This document shows positions 46,849 through 58,050 of a DNA stretch of 64,000 bases, one piece after another. The notes under the pieces are model-generated. The model was not told where the DNA came from. It saw nothing but the letters and a program-made list of their open reading frames with translations, and ran no database searches. Origin of the DNA: Poa pratensis (lineage: Eukaryota > Streptophyta > Magnoliopsida > Poales > Poaceae); assembly GCA_947311845.1 (NCBI GenBank), contig CAMZMU010000107.1, forward strand, positions 17,178,225 to 17,242,224, read 5' to 3'. Made by a program: the position numbers and the translations under genes. Within the stretch, counting starts at the first letter, position 1, and each line of letters opens with the position of its first letter.

Positions 46849-47969
46849 GGGCACCTCCAACGGGCAAGCGCATACGGACACAAAAAACGGACAGATTTTG
46901 TCCGTTTGGGGCAGTCCGCGGACACATCTGTGTCCCTGTCCGTTTGGTCTGGAGGGTGACCCCAACGGCACCGCGCAAATTTTGCCCCGGACATGTTGTT
47001 TTTGCAATTTTTATTTCCTTATTTCTTTGTCTAGTATTTTGAAAATACATCTACACACAAATGAGATTATTTTAAGCTGAAGATTTTGCGTAAGCTGACT
47101 GGCTTGGTCATAGATCGAAGTTGGTTGTCTGTGTTTGATTGACTTTTGATATAGTAGAAGAGAGAGGAAGAAGTAGCACAGCCACGCAACAACAAAAATT
47201 GTAGCAACTGACAGTGCGCTTGCGTGTGCTTGCTTTCGCCGCGCGGCGTGCTGCTCGGCTGTTCACGGAGTTGGCCGGCGAGCCCTGCAGCATCTCCGTC
47301 TGCACGCGGCGAGCAGATGCAACCGGTGAAACGCGTGCAGAACGGCGAGCCGCGGTCTGCTGCTCTGTGGAAGCTCCCAGAAACGCGCGAACGGAGGTTT
47401 TGGACACCTTCTCGAGGTCGCCGCGCACAACGCGCTGCCCGAGCTGCTCCTCGAACTCGCCGCAACACTTGGCGCCGGCGACGTGCGCGACGAGCACCGA
47501 CTGCTCGCAGCTCACTGCCCGCCCCATCTCGTACGCATGCTCGTCCGCGTGACATCGGGAGGAGGGGCAGCGCGTCGGGAGGGGGACCATCGCCGGCAGA
47601 GCTGGCGGTGGCGTGCTCCGATCTGGCCGGCGGCGGCGTAGACCTGGCTGGAGGCGGCGTGGTCGATCTGCCGCGGAGAGGATCGTGGGGAAAAGAGAAA
47701 AGAAATGGGGAAAGGAGAGAGAAGAAGTGGACCTGGTCTTTCTTTCGCTGACAGCTGGGCCAGGTCGGACACGGGAGGAGGACAAAGCGGACAGCCGGAC
47801 AGTCCTCGCTCGACCAAACGCGGATCAAAGTTGGGCCAGATTTGGTCCAGAACGAACAGTCTGCGCGGACAAATATCTCTATGCGCCAGCCCGTTGGAGC
47901 ACCTCCCATGTCCGTTCGGGCAAAAACGGCCTGGGCTGGTCCGTTTGCGCCAGCCCGTTGGAGGTGCCC
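46849..47969. mobile_element. Second PIF/Harbinger-like element, nested, with perfect ends
   Basis: TTA lies at 46846-46848 and 47970-47972. The terminal inverted repeats are perfect over 17 bases: GGGCACCTCCAACGGGC at the left, its inverse at the right. At 1121 bases with no transposase motif it is non-autonomous. The interior is GC-rich and holds minus-strand frames between 47108 and 47785. Confidence 0.85.
47108..47785 (-). other. Unrecognised GC-rich reading frame inside the nested Harbinger-like element
   Basis: An open frame of 225 codons, with segments such as AHVAGAKCCGEFEEQLGQRV and VVRGDLEKVSKTSVRAF. No family is recognised, and overlapping frames on both strands are also long because of GC content. 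It may be a captured host gene piece or chance. No start context or intron evidence favours it. Confidence 0.2.
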
Positions 47970-48189
47970 TTAAGGGCGGTCTGGTCACTGTCCGCGGACA
48001 CGTCCGGTCCGCAGACAGTTTGGAAGCCAAATTAGCCCATCATGGTTGGAGATGCTCTAATCCCCCACATAAAGAGGGGCTCTTCTGGAGCACGTTCTCC
48101 CGCCCTGCGTATTTTTTGCCAAATCTGGCCGTTTTTGCGGACTAACAGCGTATCTGGCCCTTACTGAGAACTAATTCCAAATCTAGCCC

Positions 48190-48366
48190 CTCGGGTCGGC
48201 GCCAACGCAGATGGAGCCGACATCGTGCAGGTCGGCGCCAACCAAAACTGGCACTAGACCGACCAAAGAGGTCGGCGCCATTGCCATTGGCGCCGACCCG
48301 GCTTTGGCGACGATTTGGCCTGGCGCCGAACTGCACAACGTCGGTGCCGTTGTCTTTGGCGCCGAC
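48190..48366. repeat. Cluster of direct and inverted GTCGGCGCC motifs
   Basis: The nine-base motif or a one-base variant appears at about 48194, 48229, 48270 and 48341, and in inverted form (GGCGCCGAC or GGCGCCGAA) at about 48290, 48324 and 48358. Spacing is irregular, about 20-50 bases. No coding frame is supported. The arrangement could fold into several alternative hairpins. Confidence 0.6.
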
Positions 48367-48871
48367 CCAAGGGCCAGATTTGAAAATAGTTTTGCCGAGC
48401 GGCACCTGCCCTGCCGACGCGACACGATGTCGGAGCGAGCGGATGCTACACAAACAATGGCAATAAATTGTACTCATCCTACCACTAACCACTACCGCGA
48501 TGCTATGGCGTGGTAGTACACACTGGTAGGCTATGGGCCTATGGCACAGCCCAGCTACTCGTCCGGTACTCCGCCTCCACGTAAGGCAATGGAAAGTTGA
48601 AATTCTACGGGTCAACTGTGCTAGCTGCTTCAAGCCTTTAACTACACGAGCTGAAACAGCAGCGCAGTGCTACACTGCTACTAGGACCAACTTGATCAAT
48701 CCTAGTACTCCATATAATTGATAATGCCATGGGTAGTACTCGTTTCACCAATGTTGTTATGGTGCCGTTAGCGGACACGGCGATTCGGGTCACGGGTACA
48801 TATGAGATCGTTGTGTATTTTTTTTTCTTCAAAATATCAAAAAATTACAAAATAATTTGGATATGAATCAG

Positions 48872-49049
48872 CATATTTTGTGTTAGCACAAAAAGTTTCG
48901 CGGAGAAAAGACATTTTTTGAGATGTGCAAGAAAGACAAAAAAAGAAAGTCTCGTACAAAGTCATAAAGCAGCGCACGGATTTGTCTTTTTTGCACAGTT
49001 CATAAAAAATATCTTTTCTTCACGAAACTTTTTGTGCTAACATAAAATG
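48872..49049. repeat. Long imperfect hairpin, possible foldback MITE
   Basis: Arms 48872-48940 and 48981-49049 are each 69 bases and are inverted copies with a few mismatches and small gaps, around a 40-base loop. The shared core is GTTAGCACAAAAAGTTTCG. The surrounding AT-rich sequence out to about 48755 and 49180 may belong to the same element. No target duplication was found. Confidence 0.65.
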
Positions 49050-49650
49050 TCTTGATTTTTTGACATTTATCAGAAAAACATAAAATGTATTGAAGTATAT
49101 CCAAAAATTTTATGTTGAATTTTTTGACATTTTAAAAATTGTTTTTAAGCTGTGGGTGTATCTACACCGATGACCCGATATGGATTTCCAGCCGCTAGCT
49201 TCTTTTTCTGCATCACAAATGCACAAGTCAAATGCATACTATAGGGGTAGGAGGCGTAGAGCGAGCCAAAGAAAGAGTAGAAGACACATGAGTAGTATCA
49301 GTGTCGGTGTAGCAGCAGTAAATTTAAAACAGTGTTGTTGTCAAAATGATAATGCCAGCTTCTCAACCTGACAAAGGTGTGCCCTGCCATCATCTCAGTT
49401 TTAAATTTCACATCAGCAAAGCAAAGCAACACGTTCAGGTTCAGACTTCTTTAATACCCCTACTCCTCCTACTGGGAGCAGAGGCTTTGCCCTTGCTTTC
49501 ACCTCCCAATTGATTTCATTTCCTCCCATCTGCACATTTCTTTTCCCGGCACGGCACGGACCGATAAAGGCCACCACCCGTCGCCATGATTAAAACTCCC
49601 CCCTGAGCCCTTATCTTACGTCGGTCGGTCGGTCGATGGATACGTGAACA
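49050..49650. other. Spacer without identifiable features
   Basis: Mixed-composition sequence with no gene or repeat border that I can support. It lies between the hairpin element and the GC-rich block that ends in a Harbinger-like terminus. Confidence 0.3.
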
Positions 49651-51352
49651 GAGCTAGCGCGCGCTGTCGTGAAGGCGTCGTCCGGCTATACTTGTCTCTA
49701 CGCGTAATCGCGCTGGGTCGCCTCGACTAAATTCGTGTCTGGCACCCGAAAGGGACTCCAAGTTTGTAGACCCTCTCGGGGGTGCTGGATATGAGGCGGA
49801 TATGCCCTTCGACAAGGGTGGCCCGTCCGTCATAGGCACAGCGCCCCGCGACCGTGTTAACTTGGGTTGTGCAGGAGGCCGTTCCGCCGCGTTTAATGGC
49901 GAGGCGACGAGACGGCGGCTCGCCTGTCAGCACGCCTCGCAATAACGCCCCGCCCGTTTCCCTAGCGGGCGCAGAGCGAAGCCACGCGGCGCAATAAACG
50001 CCATGGGCGCAGACCGAAGCGATGCGTCGAGCGGCGCCGTCCACGTGTTGGCGTCGCTGCGGCTTCCAGCGGCGGTGCCCTGCACACGCGTCGTCGGCGT
50101 CAATGCGTGGCCAGGCGAACCGCTGCTCGGCGTTAATGCAGGCCACCCAACCCCGCTCGTCCAGCCGCCTTTATAATGCGGCGCGTCGCGGCCCTCCTCT
50201 TCCCACACCACTTCTTCTCCCCTCTCCCAACTCGCCACCAGCAGATCGGCCGCCAAGCATGGCGGGCAACCGCGAGACGCCGGAGGAGCGCGAGCTTCCT
50301 CTCGGCGGGACGCGCTCGCCACTGCAACGAGCGCCGCGGCCAGCAACGCCGCGAGCAGATGGAGGAACGCCGTCGCAGCAACGAGGAGACGGAGATGGCC
50401 AAGGCGTATGAACACGAGCGGTGGCTCGAGGACGCAGCCAACGCGCCTCCGTACGTGTTGTCCCTGGAGACCGCGCGGCTGTGCAGCCGTCACAGCGTGC
50501 CGGTGGAGGACGACGACACCCTACCCGAAGGGTGGACGAGGAACGCCGTCATCGTGCGGAAGTGGCAGGCGATGCCATACGAGCAGAAGCTGGACCCCAA
50601 GTACTCCATCTCGGCGCCCTACTGGCACGCCGTGGTGGACGCGGAGTACAAGGCGCGCTGCGCCGGCGACTTCCTCCCTACCGGCGCGCGGGAGCCAACA
50701 CCGGAGTTGTCTGCATCGGACGGCGAGGACGACGACGACGACGACCCCGAGCTGCCCGATTTCCCCTCACCAACGATAGGCGCATCTTGGTCAGCAGCGT
50801 CGCCGGGGAAGGGGGCGCCAGGAGAAGCCGGCGAGGCTTCCCATCAGGCGCGCCGCCGGTAGATCAAATCCCACCAGAAGCCTAAGCCACGGCCGAGGCT
50901 ACGTTTCTAAAGGCCGTAGCCGACGGCAATAGCAGATGAAACTTCCGGCGCCGGATCATCGAGACATGCAAGTCTGTTGATGATTCCGCCGCTTGGTTCA
51001 CATCTTCTTCCCCGTCGCTAGGCCATGAAGCGGCATCTCTTCTCGCCGCCGACGCGTGTAGTGGTTGGCTAGACGATGTAGCGTGTAGCCGGTAACGGCG
51101 TAGTTTAGGTTTAGTTTGTTAAATCTCGTTTAGATTTTAAATTGTAAGTTTGTTAAATCTCGTTTAATAAATTCCGCCCGCAAGGTGTTTGTTGATGGGT
51201 CGGCACCTCAGACCGTTTGGAGGGCGGACCTTTGGGGTGCGCTACTGTGGGCGTGGTCGAAAACTTGGCCGGACACATATACGACACCCCCCAATTGGAC
51301 CTCGATTGGAGGGTGCCGGATACATATTTGGAGGCCCCCGGTGGAGATGCTC
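49650..51352 (+). mobile_element. Harbinger-like element, right end clear, left end not found
   Basis: The right end is CGGTGGAGATGCTC followed by TAA at 51353-51355, the same terminus as at 8893-10032 and 46501-48057. The left end is approximate, placed where GC-rich sequence begins; no inverse GAGCATCTCC is visible, so the left side may be lost. It contains the reading frame at 50176-50862. Confidence 0.45.
50176..50862 (+). CDS. Unrecognised protein of a Harbinger-like element
   Basis: An open frame of 228 codons. Its N-terminal third is basic (RRGQQRREQMEERRRSNEE), the centre has WLEDAANAPPYVLSLE and YEQKLDPKYSISAPYWHAVV, and an acidic run DGEDDDDDDPELPD follows near 50720. A TTATAA sequence lies at 50168 and a second ATG, in a different frame, at 50259 has an equally good context, so a frame break in the first 100 bases is possible. 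I do not recognise the fold. Location inside a repeat with Harbinger-like ends suggests an element protein rather than a host gene. Confidence 0.4.
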   Translation: MRRVAALLFPHHFFSPLPTRHQQIGRQAWRATARRRRSASFLSAGRARHCNERRGQQRREQMEERRRSNEETEMAKAYEHERWLEDAANAPPYVLSLETARLCSRHSVPVEDDDTLPEGWTRNAVIVRKWQAMPYEQKLDPKYSISAPYWHAVVDAEYKARCAGDFLPTGAREPTPELSASDGEDDDDDDPELPDFPSPTIGASWSAASPGKGAPGEAGEASHQARRR

Positions 51353-51483
51353 TAACCCCATCTACGTGTTCCCTAGCTAGCTGCCTGCTGGTGTAATCAA
51401 AACCCTAACTTGGATTTCGACTAGTCAGAAATTTATCTGAGACAATTGCTAGTGTGGGGGCATTGCACATAGTACTCACGGAA

Positions 51484-51523
51484 ACATACATACATACATA
51501 CATACATACATACATACATACAT
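51484..51523. repeat. ACAT microsatellite, left of a retroposon
   Basis: Ten perfect ACAT units (40 bases). The same unit is repeated five times at 52813-52832, on the far side of the inserted retroposon. Confidence 0.95.
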
Positions 51524-52812
51524 TTTTTAGATAAAGAGCATATATTAATATCGCGGAGATACCAATTATACCCAGCCTCTGCAACAACGCGTTGCCCTAG
51601 CGGCCACATAGATGCACACAGCCCAGAATAAGAAAAAGAATTATAAAAAAGATAAGCCCCGCTACAGTGATCTATTCCTTGTAGCAGCAAACCTAACACC
51701 ACCAAAAACAATACCAAAAGTCTAGATTCTCCAAAAACTACGCCTACAAGAAGGGAACAGTGCACCAGCGCCGTCGTCGTCCTGATCATAGATCATGGGT
51801 TTTCACCTGAAGAAAGTCCACACTCGCAAAAACAATGACTTCAACAAGTCAATTGCGAGGCACAACCAATTAAGGCCAGACCTTAGGTTTTCACCCTGGA
51901 AGTTTTAGACTCTGAACTTCTCCTGTGCTATCGCCCCCTCTTGCCGTTGTCGCCGCTCCAAGTTATGAATCACCAAGCCAATCCCCATCCCACCAGGACT
52001 CGAACCATCATTGCTAGTCATCAAAACTCGGCTTCCATGCCATTCTCCGCACTCTGACTTCACCATGGAACAAAAGACAAATACACGATAGCAACCGACT
52101 GCAGAGCTTCGCATCGCTTTCTCTGAAACCAAACGGCCAGAAAAACATGGATGCGCGCGACCGAATCTCACCCGATCCGTCAATCTCCAAGCTTATTTGC
52201 CCAATAGAGTTCGTCGGCAGAGCCTTCCGAAACTCGACAATCCAGCCAAATCAATGAAGACATGCATCAAATAGATCTTCGTCTTCGCGTGAGAGGGACC
52301 CAGGACCGCCACCTTTATTCAAACTGAGCCGACGGGACTGGACAGTGGGGAACCAGCCCGCCGCCGGCATCGCCATGGTGCCAAGCAACCGTCGCCACCA
52401 GGCGTCTCGGTGCCGCCAAGGCATCAAGCCTCAGGCCCGCAAGGACCCAGATGGGCTGCGAAGTCCGGAGCCCTCGTCCATGGCAGCAGGGGCGACTCCA
52501 CCGCACACGGCCGTGCGCCGCCGCCGTCGTCGGCGCCAGGATGCGCTCGCCGCCGAAATCCGCGGAACCTCGCCGTCAATCCGCGCCGAATCCCACGCGC
52601 CGCCACTGCCAGGGAGCATGTCGCCACCGCGCGGAGGAGAGGGGCCCGCCGCCGCCGTCCCCGGAGCCTTGCCCGCGGAGATCCTGGCAGCGGCGGGGAG
52701 AGGGAGCAGGGGAGAGGAGGGCTCGCCCGCCGGCGGGATGCGGCGCCGCCCGAGCCGCCTGTGTAGGCGACGCGGGGGCCGAGCGGTCGAGATGTCGTTT
52801 ACGTAGCAGATC
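51524..52812 (-). mobile_element. Non-autonomous non-LTR retroposon inserted in an ACAT microsatellite
   Basis: Read on the minus strand the element begins GC-rich at 52812, has no long recognisable protein, and ends with GCTCTTTATCTAAAAAA at 51524, an A-tail next to the ACAT repeat. ACAT repeats border both ends, which fits a target duplication made within the repeat. The 3' end wording (GATATTAATATATGCTCTTTATCT) resembles ends I know from Triticeae retroposons. No reverse transcriptase is present, so it would depend on another element. Confidence 0.6.
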
Positions 52813-52832
52813 ACATACATACATACATACAT
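52813..52832. repeat. ACAT microsatellite, right of the retroposon
   Basis: Five ACAT units, interpreted as the duplicated target of the retroposon at 51524-52812. Confidence 0.9.
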
Positions 52833-54432
52833 GGGACTATGGTGTCGGATGATCACATGCAGCGCCGCAGCTGACGTGCTTCTGCTGCATTAACTAGCTA
52901 GCTGCTATCTATCCAGACCATGCAGAAATATGTATGGAAAACAAACAATCGCATCAAACGTCTGCCCTCTCTTGTCCGCAGCTCCTGACCGATGCTGCTC
53001 CCGTCATGCATGCGCAGCCAGTTTCCCTTGCCCACACACCCGGCGACCTCGTGAACAGAATATAATGAGAAAAAATCAGACCGATAAAAAAAAAAAGTAG
53101 AGATGAGAGAGAATAGGAGGGAATTGTCTACTTTTGCCGCGGCTGGCTGCATGAGCATACAGTACAGTGATAAGCTTGTATGCCTGAGTAGACGTTGCGC
53201 TGCGAAGAACTGCAGGACCTTGCACCTGTAGCTGATCATCAAGACACGCACTGAGTAGGTTGCTGTCAGCTAGGGGCGTAGGAGAGTATATATATCCTCG
53301 ACTCACTCGTGATAGGGGAGCGTCTTGCCTTGAGATATGATTGCAACGATGAGGACGCGCGCGCGAGCATCTTTGTGTGGCCTCCTCGATGACTCCTGGC
53401 TTGGCCACGCTAGCGTCTCCCGACCCCCGAGAGCGCTTCCTGGGCTAGGAAGGCCTTTTGGGCCAACATTGGGGGACAAATGGGTCAAAACAGCGATTTC
53501 AGTCAAAATTTATCAAAATATGAAGGTTTACCAAAAAAACACATGGATTTCTTCACGAACGTTTCGAATATATCTTTTTGACAATTCTTTAGAGCAAAAA
53601 TCCGCTTCTTTTGACAAAATCATAACAATAAAACAACATAATTAACTCAAATGAACACGAGCAAAAGAAAAAAACACAAAAGCATGAGAAAAACTTAAGT
53701 TACATGAGAAATGAAATTAAACTTCATAATAAGACATTGGGGCCTGGCGTCTCATCCATTAGCATGCAGTGGCGTGACATCTTCATCCTCCATCGATCAG
53801 TGCCCACACCGACCGATCTCGCCATGTTTACAATCCAGAAGCGCCGCGCTCGTTCCTGTCCCGTTGGCAGAGAAGCGAGTCTATCGAGTCATGACCTAGA
53901 TGATGACGCGTCTATCGAGTCGAGTCAGAGATAGTAGACCAGACCCGGGTGGTCTGGTCTTGGATCGATCGATCGCCCCAGGTGCTCCGGTCAGGTCACG
54001 CGTGCATGGCAGTGGCAGACACGATCGAGCTCACCCGGCCGGGGAATCAATCCCGTAATCGATCGAGTGGCAACGTGCGGTGCTGATTTCGCTCGGCCCA
54101 GTCGAACGTATCATCGCGTCCTTGACCCAGATTAGCGGACGCATGCAGGGCGTGCGATTGCACTGTCTCAGAGTGGCCCGGACTGTCACGTCTCGATCTG
54201 GCCTGGCCGTGCGTGATACTGTACGATATAACGCACCCGTACTTGTCTGCGTACGTGCTGATCGATACGCGATCTGATCCACCGTACATTAATTATGCTT
54301 CTGTCGCGTTGCGTTCCTACGGCTCGCTCGTGTTATGGTCAACTAAGAATTTCCAAGTCGTGCTACGGTAAAGATATGCCAAAGTGAGCCCTGGGCTCCG
54401 CCGAGAGAGTTTTGTCGAAAATGCAAAACAAG
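52833..54432. other. Intergenic stretch without a supported gene
   Basis: Several frames of 60-120 codons exist but none shows a domain or consistent codon pattern. AGACCAGACCCGGGTGGTCTGGTC near 53937-53960 is a local palindrome. No repeat boundaries were recognised. Confidence 0.3.
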
Positions 54433-54560
54433 TACAACCTCCGATCCATATTAATGGACTCAACTTTATCTAGATACGGATATATCTAGTTAAGTGTTTA
54501 GACTAGATGTATCCGTATCTAGACAATGTTAGAGACCATTAATATGGATCGGAGGGAGTA
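54433..54560. mobile_element. Stowaway MITE
   Basis: TA flanks an element starting ACCTCCGATCCATATTAATG and ending CATTAATATGGATCGGAGGG. The arms are near perfect, including CTAGATACGGATA against TATCCGTATCTAG. Confidence 0.85.
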
Positions 54561-54663
54561 CGTACTCTCTTCAATTGGAAATGGTTGACGTGGATTTGAT
54601 TTGCCAAACTATGAATGTATCTATAAAGTAAAATATGTCTAGATACATCCATATTTAGACAAA

Positions 54664-54786
54664 TACTCTCTCCGTTCCAAAATACTTGACGTGGTGTAAA
54701 TACGTATATATCCACAAACTAAATATGTATACAAATATCTATATTTAGACAAACATAAGTCATGTATTTTTGAAATGGAGTGAGTA
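54664..54786. mobile_element. Stowaway MITE, diverged
   Basis: TA borders with a left end CTCTCTCCGTTCCAAAATAC and a right end ATTTTTGAAATGGAGTGAG. The arms pair but with several mismatches. The gap between this and the previous MITE contains a further degenerate copy. Confidence 0.7.
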
Positions 54787-54922
54787 TGCGTTAATTATTT
54801 TCAATCGGATGAGTATTTTAAAACTCAAGAACACCAAAAAACAATGCACATGAGGAGCGGAGGCAAGGATGGCATTGGAGGGGGCCCAACCTGGTAAAAG
54901 TAAATTTGGGGTGTGTGTAATC

Positions 54923-55020
54923 TACTACCTCCGATCCGTTAAAATTGTCGCCAAAAATCAATCTCACACATACATGTCGTACGTACAGCGTGCGACGGTT
55001 TATTCAGATCAGAGGGAGTA
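54923..55020. mobile_element. Short Stowaway-like MITE
   Basis: TA borders, left end CTACCTCCGATCCGTTAAAA and right end GTTTATTCAGATCAGAGGGAG. It ends 60 bases before the G tract. Confidence 0.65.
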
Positions 55021-55080
55021 ATCTAAATCAATCTTATATGTCTAAATAAAATCTTGTTGTGCATGGCATGGGGTGGGGTA

Positions 55081-55230
<150 letters not shown>

Positions 55231-56190
55231 CAAAGGCCCCTTATGCCACATCAGAAGCGAATCAAAGAGAAAACAAGTATCGTTTAAAAAAGTGAACCGA
55301 CGGCTACAATCACAATTTAAGAACCAACCGACGAAGATTATATTAACGGGGAAGTTTTGGGGATGACCTGACTAGCAACTCTTGGACAAGGGACAGGCAG
55401 TGGCAAGAATGGATAGGGTCATCGCTCCCCACACCCGAGAGACGAACAACCCGCCGACATAAGAGGACAGACATGGTTGGGGACAGAATGAGTGTGACAC
55501 GAGGGCCAACATGGTGGATGCGGAGGACTCGACGAATGTCTCATTTCTGGTTTGGGCAGCCTGCCTTCGAAGGCAGGAACAACAGACGACTTGTAATCCT
55601 AGCTGAGGTCCCGGGAGTTGTATTGAACCAAGGAGGGGAGGGGGCGAAGTGATGGTCAAGATGGTGAGATTTAAGGGAAATAAACGATGGGTTGTTGCAT
55701 ATGTAAGGATGACATTTGTTTGTAAATGGCCAGACTTTTCCATAGCCGTGGCTCCCTCTCTCTGGACTCAGGCGGGCCAAAGCGGGGCCGATGTATGAGG
55801 TGGACTCAGGTTAATTTACCAGGATGTAAAGTCAAAATACACGGCTGAGGTTTATCGATCCAGTAGGACTTGGAGAAGGCTTCGGAAGTTGTCTCCCTCC
55901 CCCTGGCGCTAGGAGGTAAACGTGGACCTGCGCACACACACGAACAAACTACTTTGCCCCAACGAAACATAGAGGTTGTCAATCTCTCCAGCTTGCTGAT
56001 CACAAAAAATTAAATATATGTGTGTGAAATAATATGAGAGCAAAAATGACCATCGAGCAAATGACTTAGTAAAAGCTATTAAAACGGTTGTAAACAATAT
56101 AGAAAAATAGGACCGGGGTACACAGTTCGCAAGTGACGTCTCTCCAAAAGATAAACATATTGGGTAAACAAATTACAGCTAGCCAATTGA
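55231..56190. other. Intergenic stretch, no gene supported
   Basis: The longest frame, 123 codons on the minus strand at 55372-55743, has no recognisable motif. No repeat ends were found. Confidence 0.3.
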
Positions 56191-57160
56191 TAAGCATGTG
56201 CGCAACACAATACTATCATGACACAAAGTTCACCGTTTCATCTAATATGGGCATTACGACAAAATACATAGACCGTTAGCCAACTGTATCTATGACTAAT
56301 AATCCACCCAGGATCGCTATCCAGTCTGTCACCCGAAAGTATTAAGTTGCAAGTAACAGATAATTGCAATAATCCTGGTGCGTAATGTAAGCAATGGTTA
56401 CAACATATAGCAGTAAACACCGCTGTTTTATCGCTAGTAGCAACAACACATCTCAAGTCTTAATCGTTCTGTCAACTCGAGCTCAGACAAGAGAGGCATG
56501 AACCCACTATCTAGCATAAATACCATCTCTAAGATACAAGCAATTACTTCGGCCAAAGCATCCACAAGCATCGGAGAGCATGCAAGATCATAAATAAAAC
56601 ATATTATAAATAAACTGAACAATAATGTCATGACTCTATAATTTATCGGATCCCCGCAAACACAACATGTAGCATTACAAATAGATGATCTTGATCATGT
56701 TAGGCAGCTCACAAGATCTAAACAATGGAGTACAAGAGAGAGACAACCATCTAGCTACTGTCATGGACCCGTAATCCCGTGGTGGACTACTCACGCATCA
56801 CTCCAAAGGCAAGCATGGTGGTGTAGATGCCTCCGGTGACGATCTCCCCCTCCGGCAGGGTGCCGAAAGAGCTTCAGAACCCTCCCAATTTAGGGTTGGC
56901 GACGGCGGCGGACTCGGATGTTTTCTGAAAAATATGATCGGGTACGGAATATAATTTATAGGCGAAAGGGCAACTCGGGGAGACGCCCGAGGCGCCCAGG
57001 TGGGCCCCAGCCACGGCCCCCCTTGGACCGCGCCTGGGGGGCGTCTGGCGCCTGTGGGCCCCCCTACAGGTGTCATTAATTATAAATTTCTCTCCAGGTC
57101 TTAGCAAGTTGTTGTAGATAAACGTATCTATTTGGTACAGTATTTTGTAAACTATAATAG
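56190..57160 (+). mobile_element. Relic resembling a Triticeae LTR
   Basis: The text from about 56480 to 57060 (GATCTCCCCCTCCGGCAGGG, then a GC-rich GGCGCCCAGG block, then AT-rich sequence ending CGTATCAC near 57170) follows the same layout as repeats such as 39352-43406. No TG...CA borders with target duplication could be fixed, so limits are approximate. Confidence 0.4.
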
Positions 57161-57913
57161 GATCGTATCACTTTCTTACACTTAGGTAGAAGGATTCTCA
57201 TGCACAAATATATATAGGTCTGAATAAGCATCAGCATAATAATCTCCACTGAGTATACAATAACATATTAGTGTGAGCATATCTTTTATCTGTGAGTATG
57301 AAAGAGGTTGAACCATTTGCTTAAGTGACAACAAGGCATCCCATGTCCAATCGAATCTGTCGGCCCGCGATCGAGTAGCTTCCTTTACAAGTTTTCATAT
57401 TTTTGAATGAACGGGCATACTTGCTATTAAAAAAACTAAATATTACATCGAAAGTGTGAACTAAAAATTTGGGTTATGTCAATGTTTTTCTAATTAATTT
57501 GTTTCTTTTTTCAACCTGTTGCAACGCACGGGCATTTTGCTAGTAATAATAACTAGCAAGAAAATAATATCATATTTTTAGGTAGGGGCAGTGATTAATC
57601 TACCTAGGCTACGGTGAATCAAGACTCGATCGATCCCGAGTTTTGGATCGCGCTAAGCGCGTACGGAAGTCTCACGTCCGAACCTATTTTATCTACCCTG
57701 TTCACAGCCAACCAGAACACAGCATGCTCCTACTCCTACCTAATCTACTTATGCTCCATTTCAAAAATCAAGCAGAAGGCGTGTTGGTGGCAAGAAGTCC
57801 AAGTAAAAAACTTCAGAAAACAGAGCGCGAAATTCAGTTCAAATCGCGTGACGACAAGAAAGCAGTTCGAGTCTGGAACCCCGTCTACCGATTCGATCGG
57901 CGAAGGAATATTC
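57161..57913. other. Spacer left of the second hAT element
   Basis: No gene supported. CAACCTGTTGCAACGCACGG near 57514-57533 is a sequence I recognise from ends of common grass transposons, but the partner end was not found. Confidence 0.3.
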
Positions 57914-58050
57914 TCCCTTTCCAGTGGCGGAGCCAGGATTCAAACTCTGTGATGTCAACTTTACTTATGTAAGAAAAATTTCTTTTGAGAGCACATCGTA
58001 TGTAGACAAATTAAATAGGAGCACAAAAATTGAACTTTATTGCAACATAA

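Larger units (their letters stand above)
46501..48057. mobile_element. PIF/Harbinger-like MITE carrying a nested element
   Basis: TAA at 46498-46500 and 48058-48060 flanks a sequence starting GAGCATCTCCAGTCA and ending with the inverse of GAGCATCTCCAACCA. Without the nested element it is about 433 bases and non-coding. CGGACGGACGTCCGGAC-type palindromes occur near the left end. Confidence 0.78.

Noticed and set aside
52345..52852. GC-rich frames of 118-153 codons
   Set aside because: They lie in the GC-rich head of a retroposon, overlap on both strands and show no domain.
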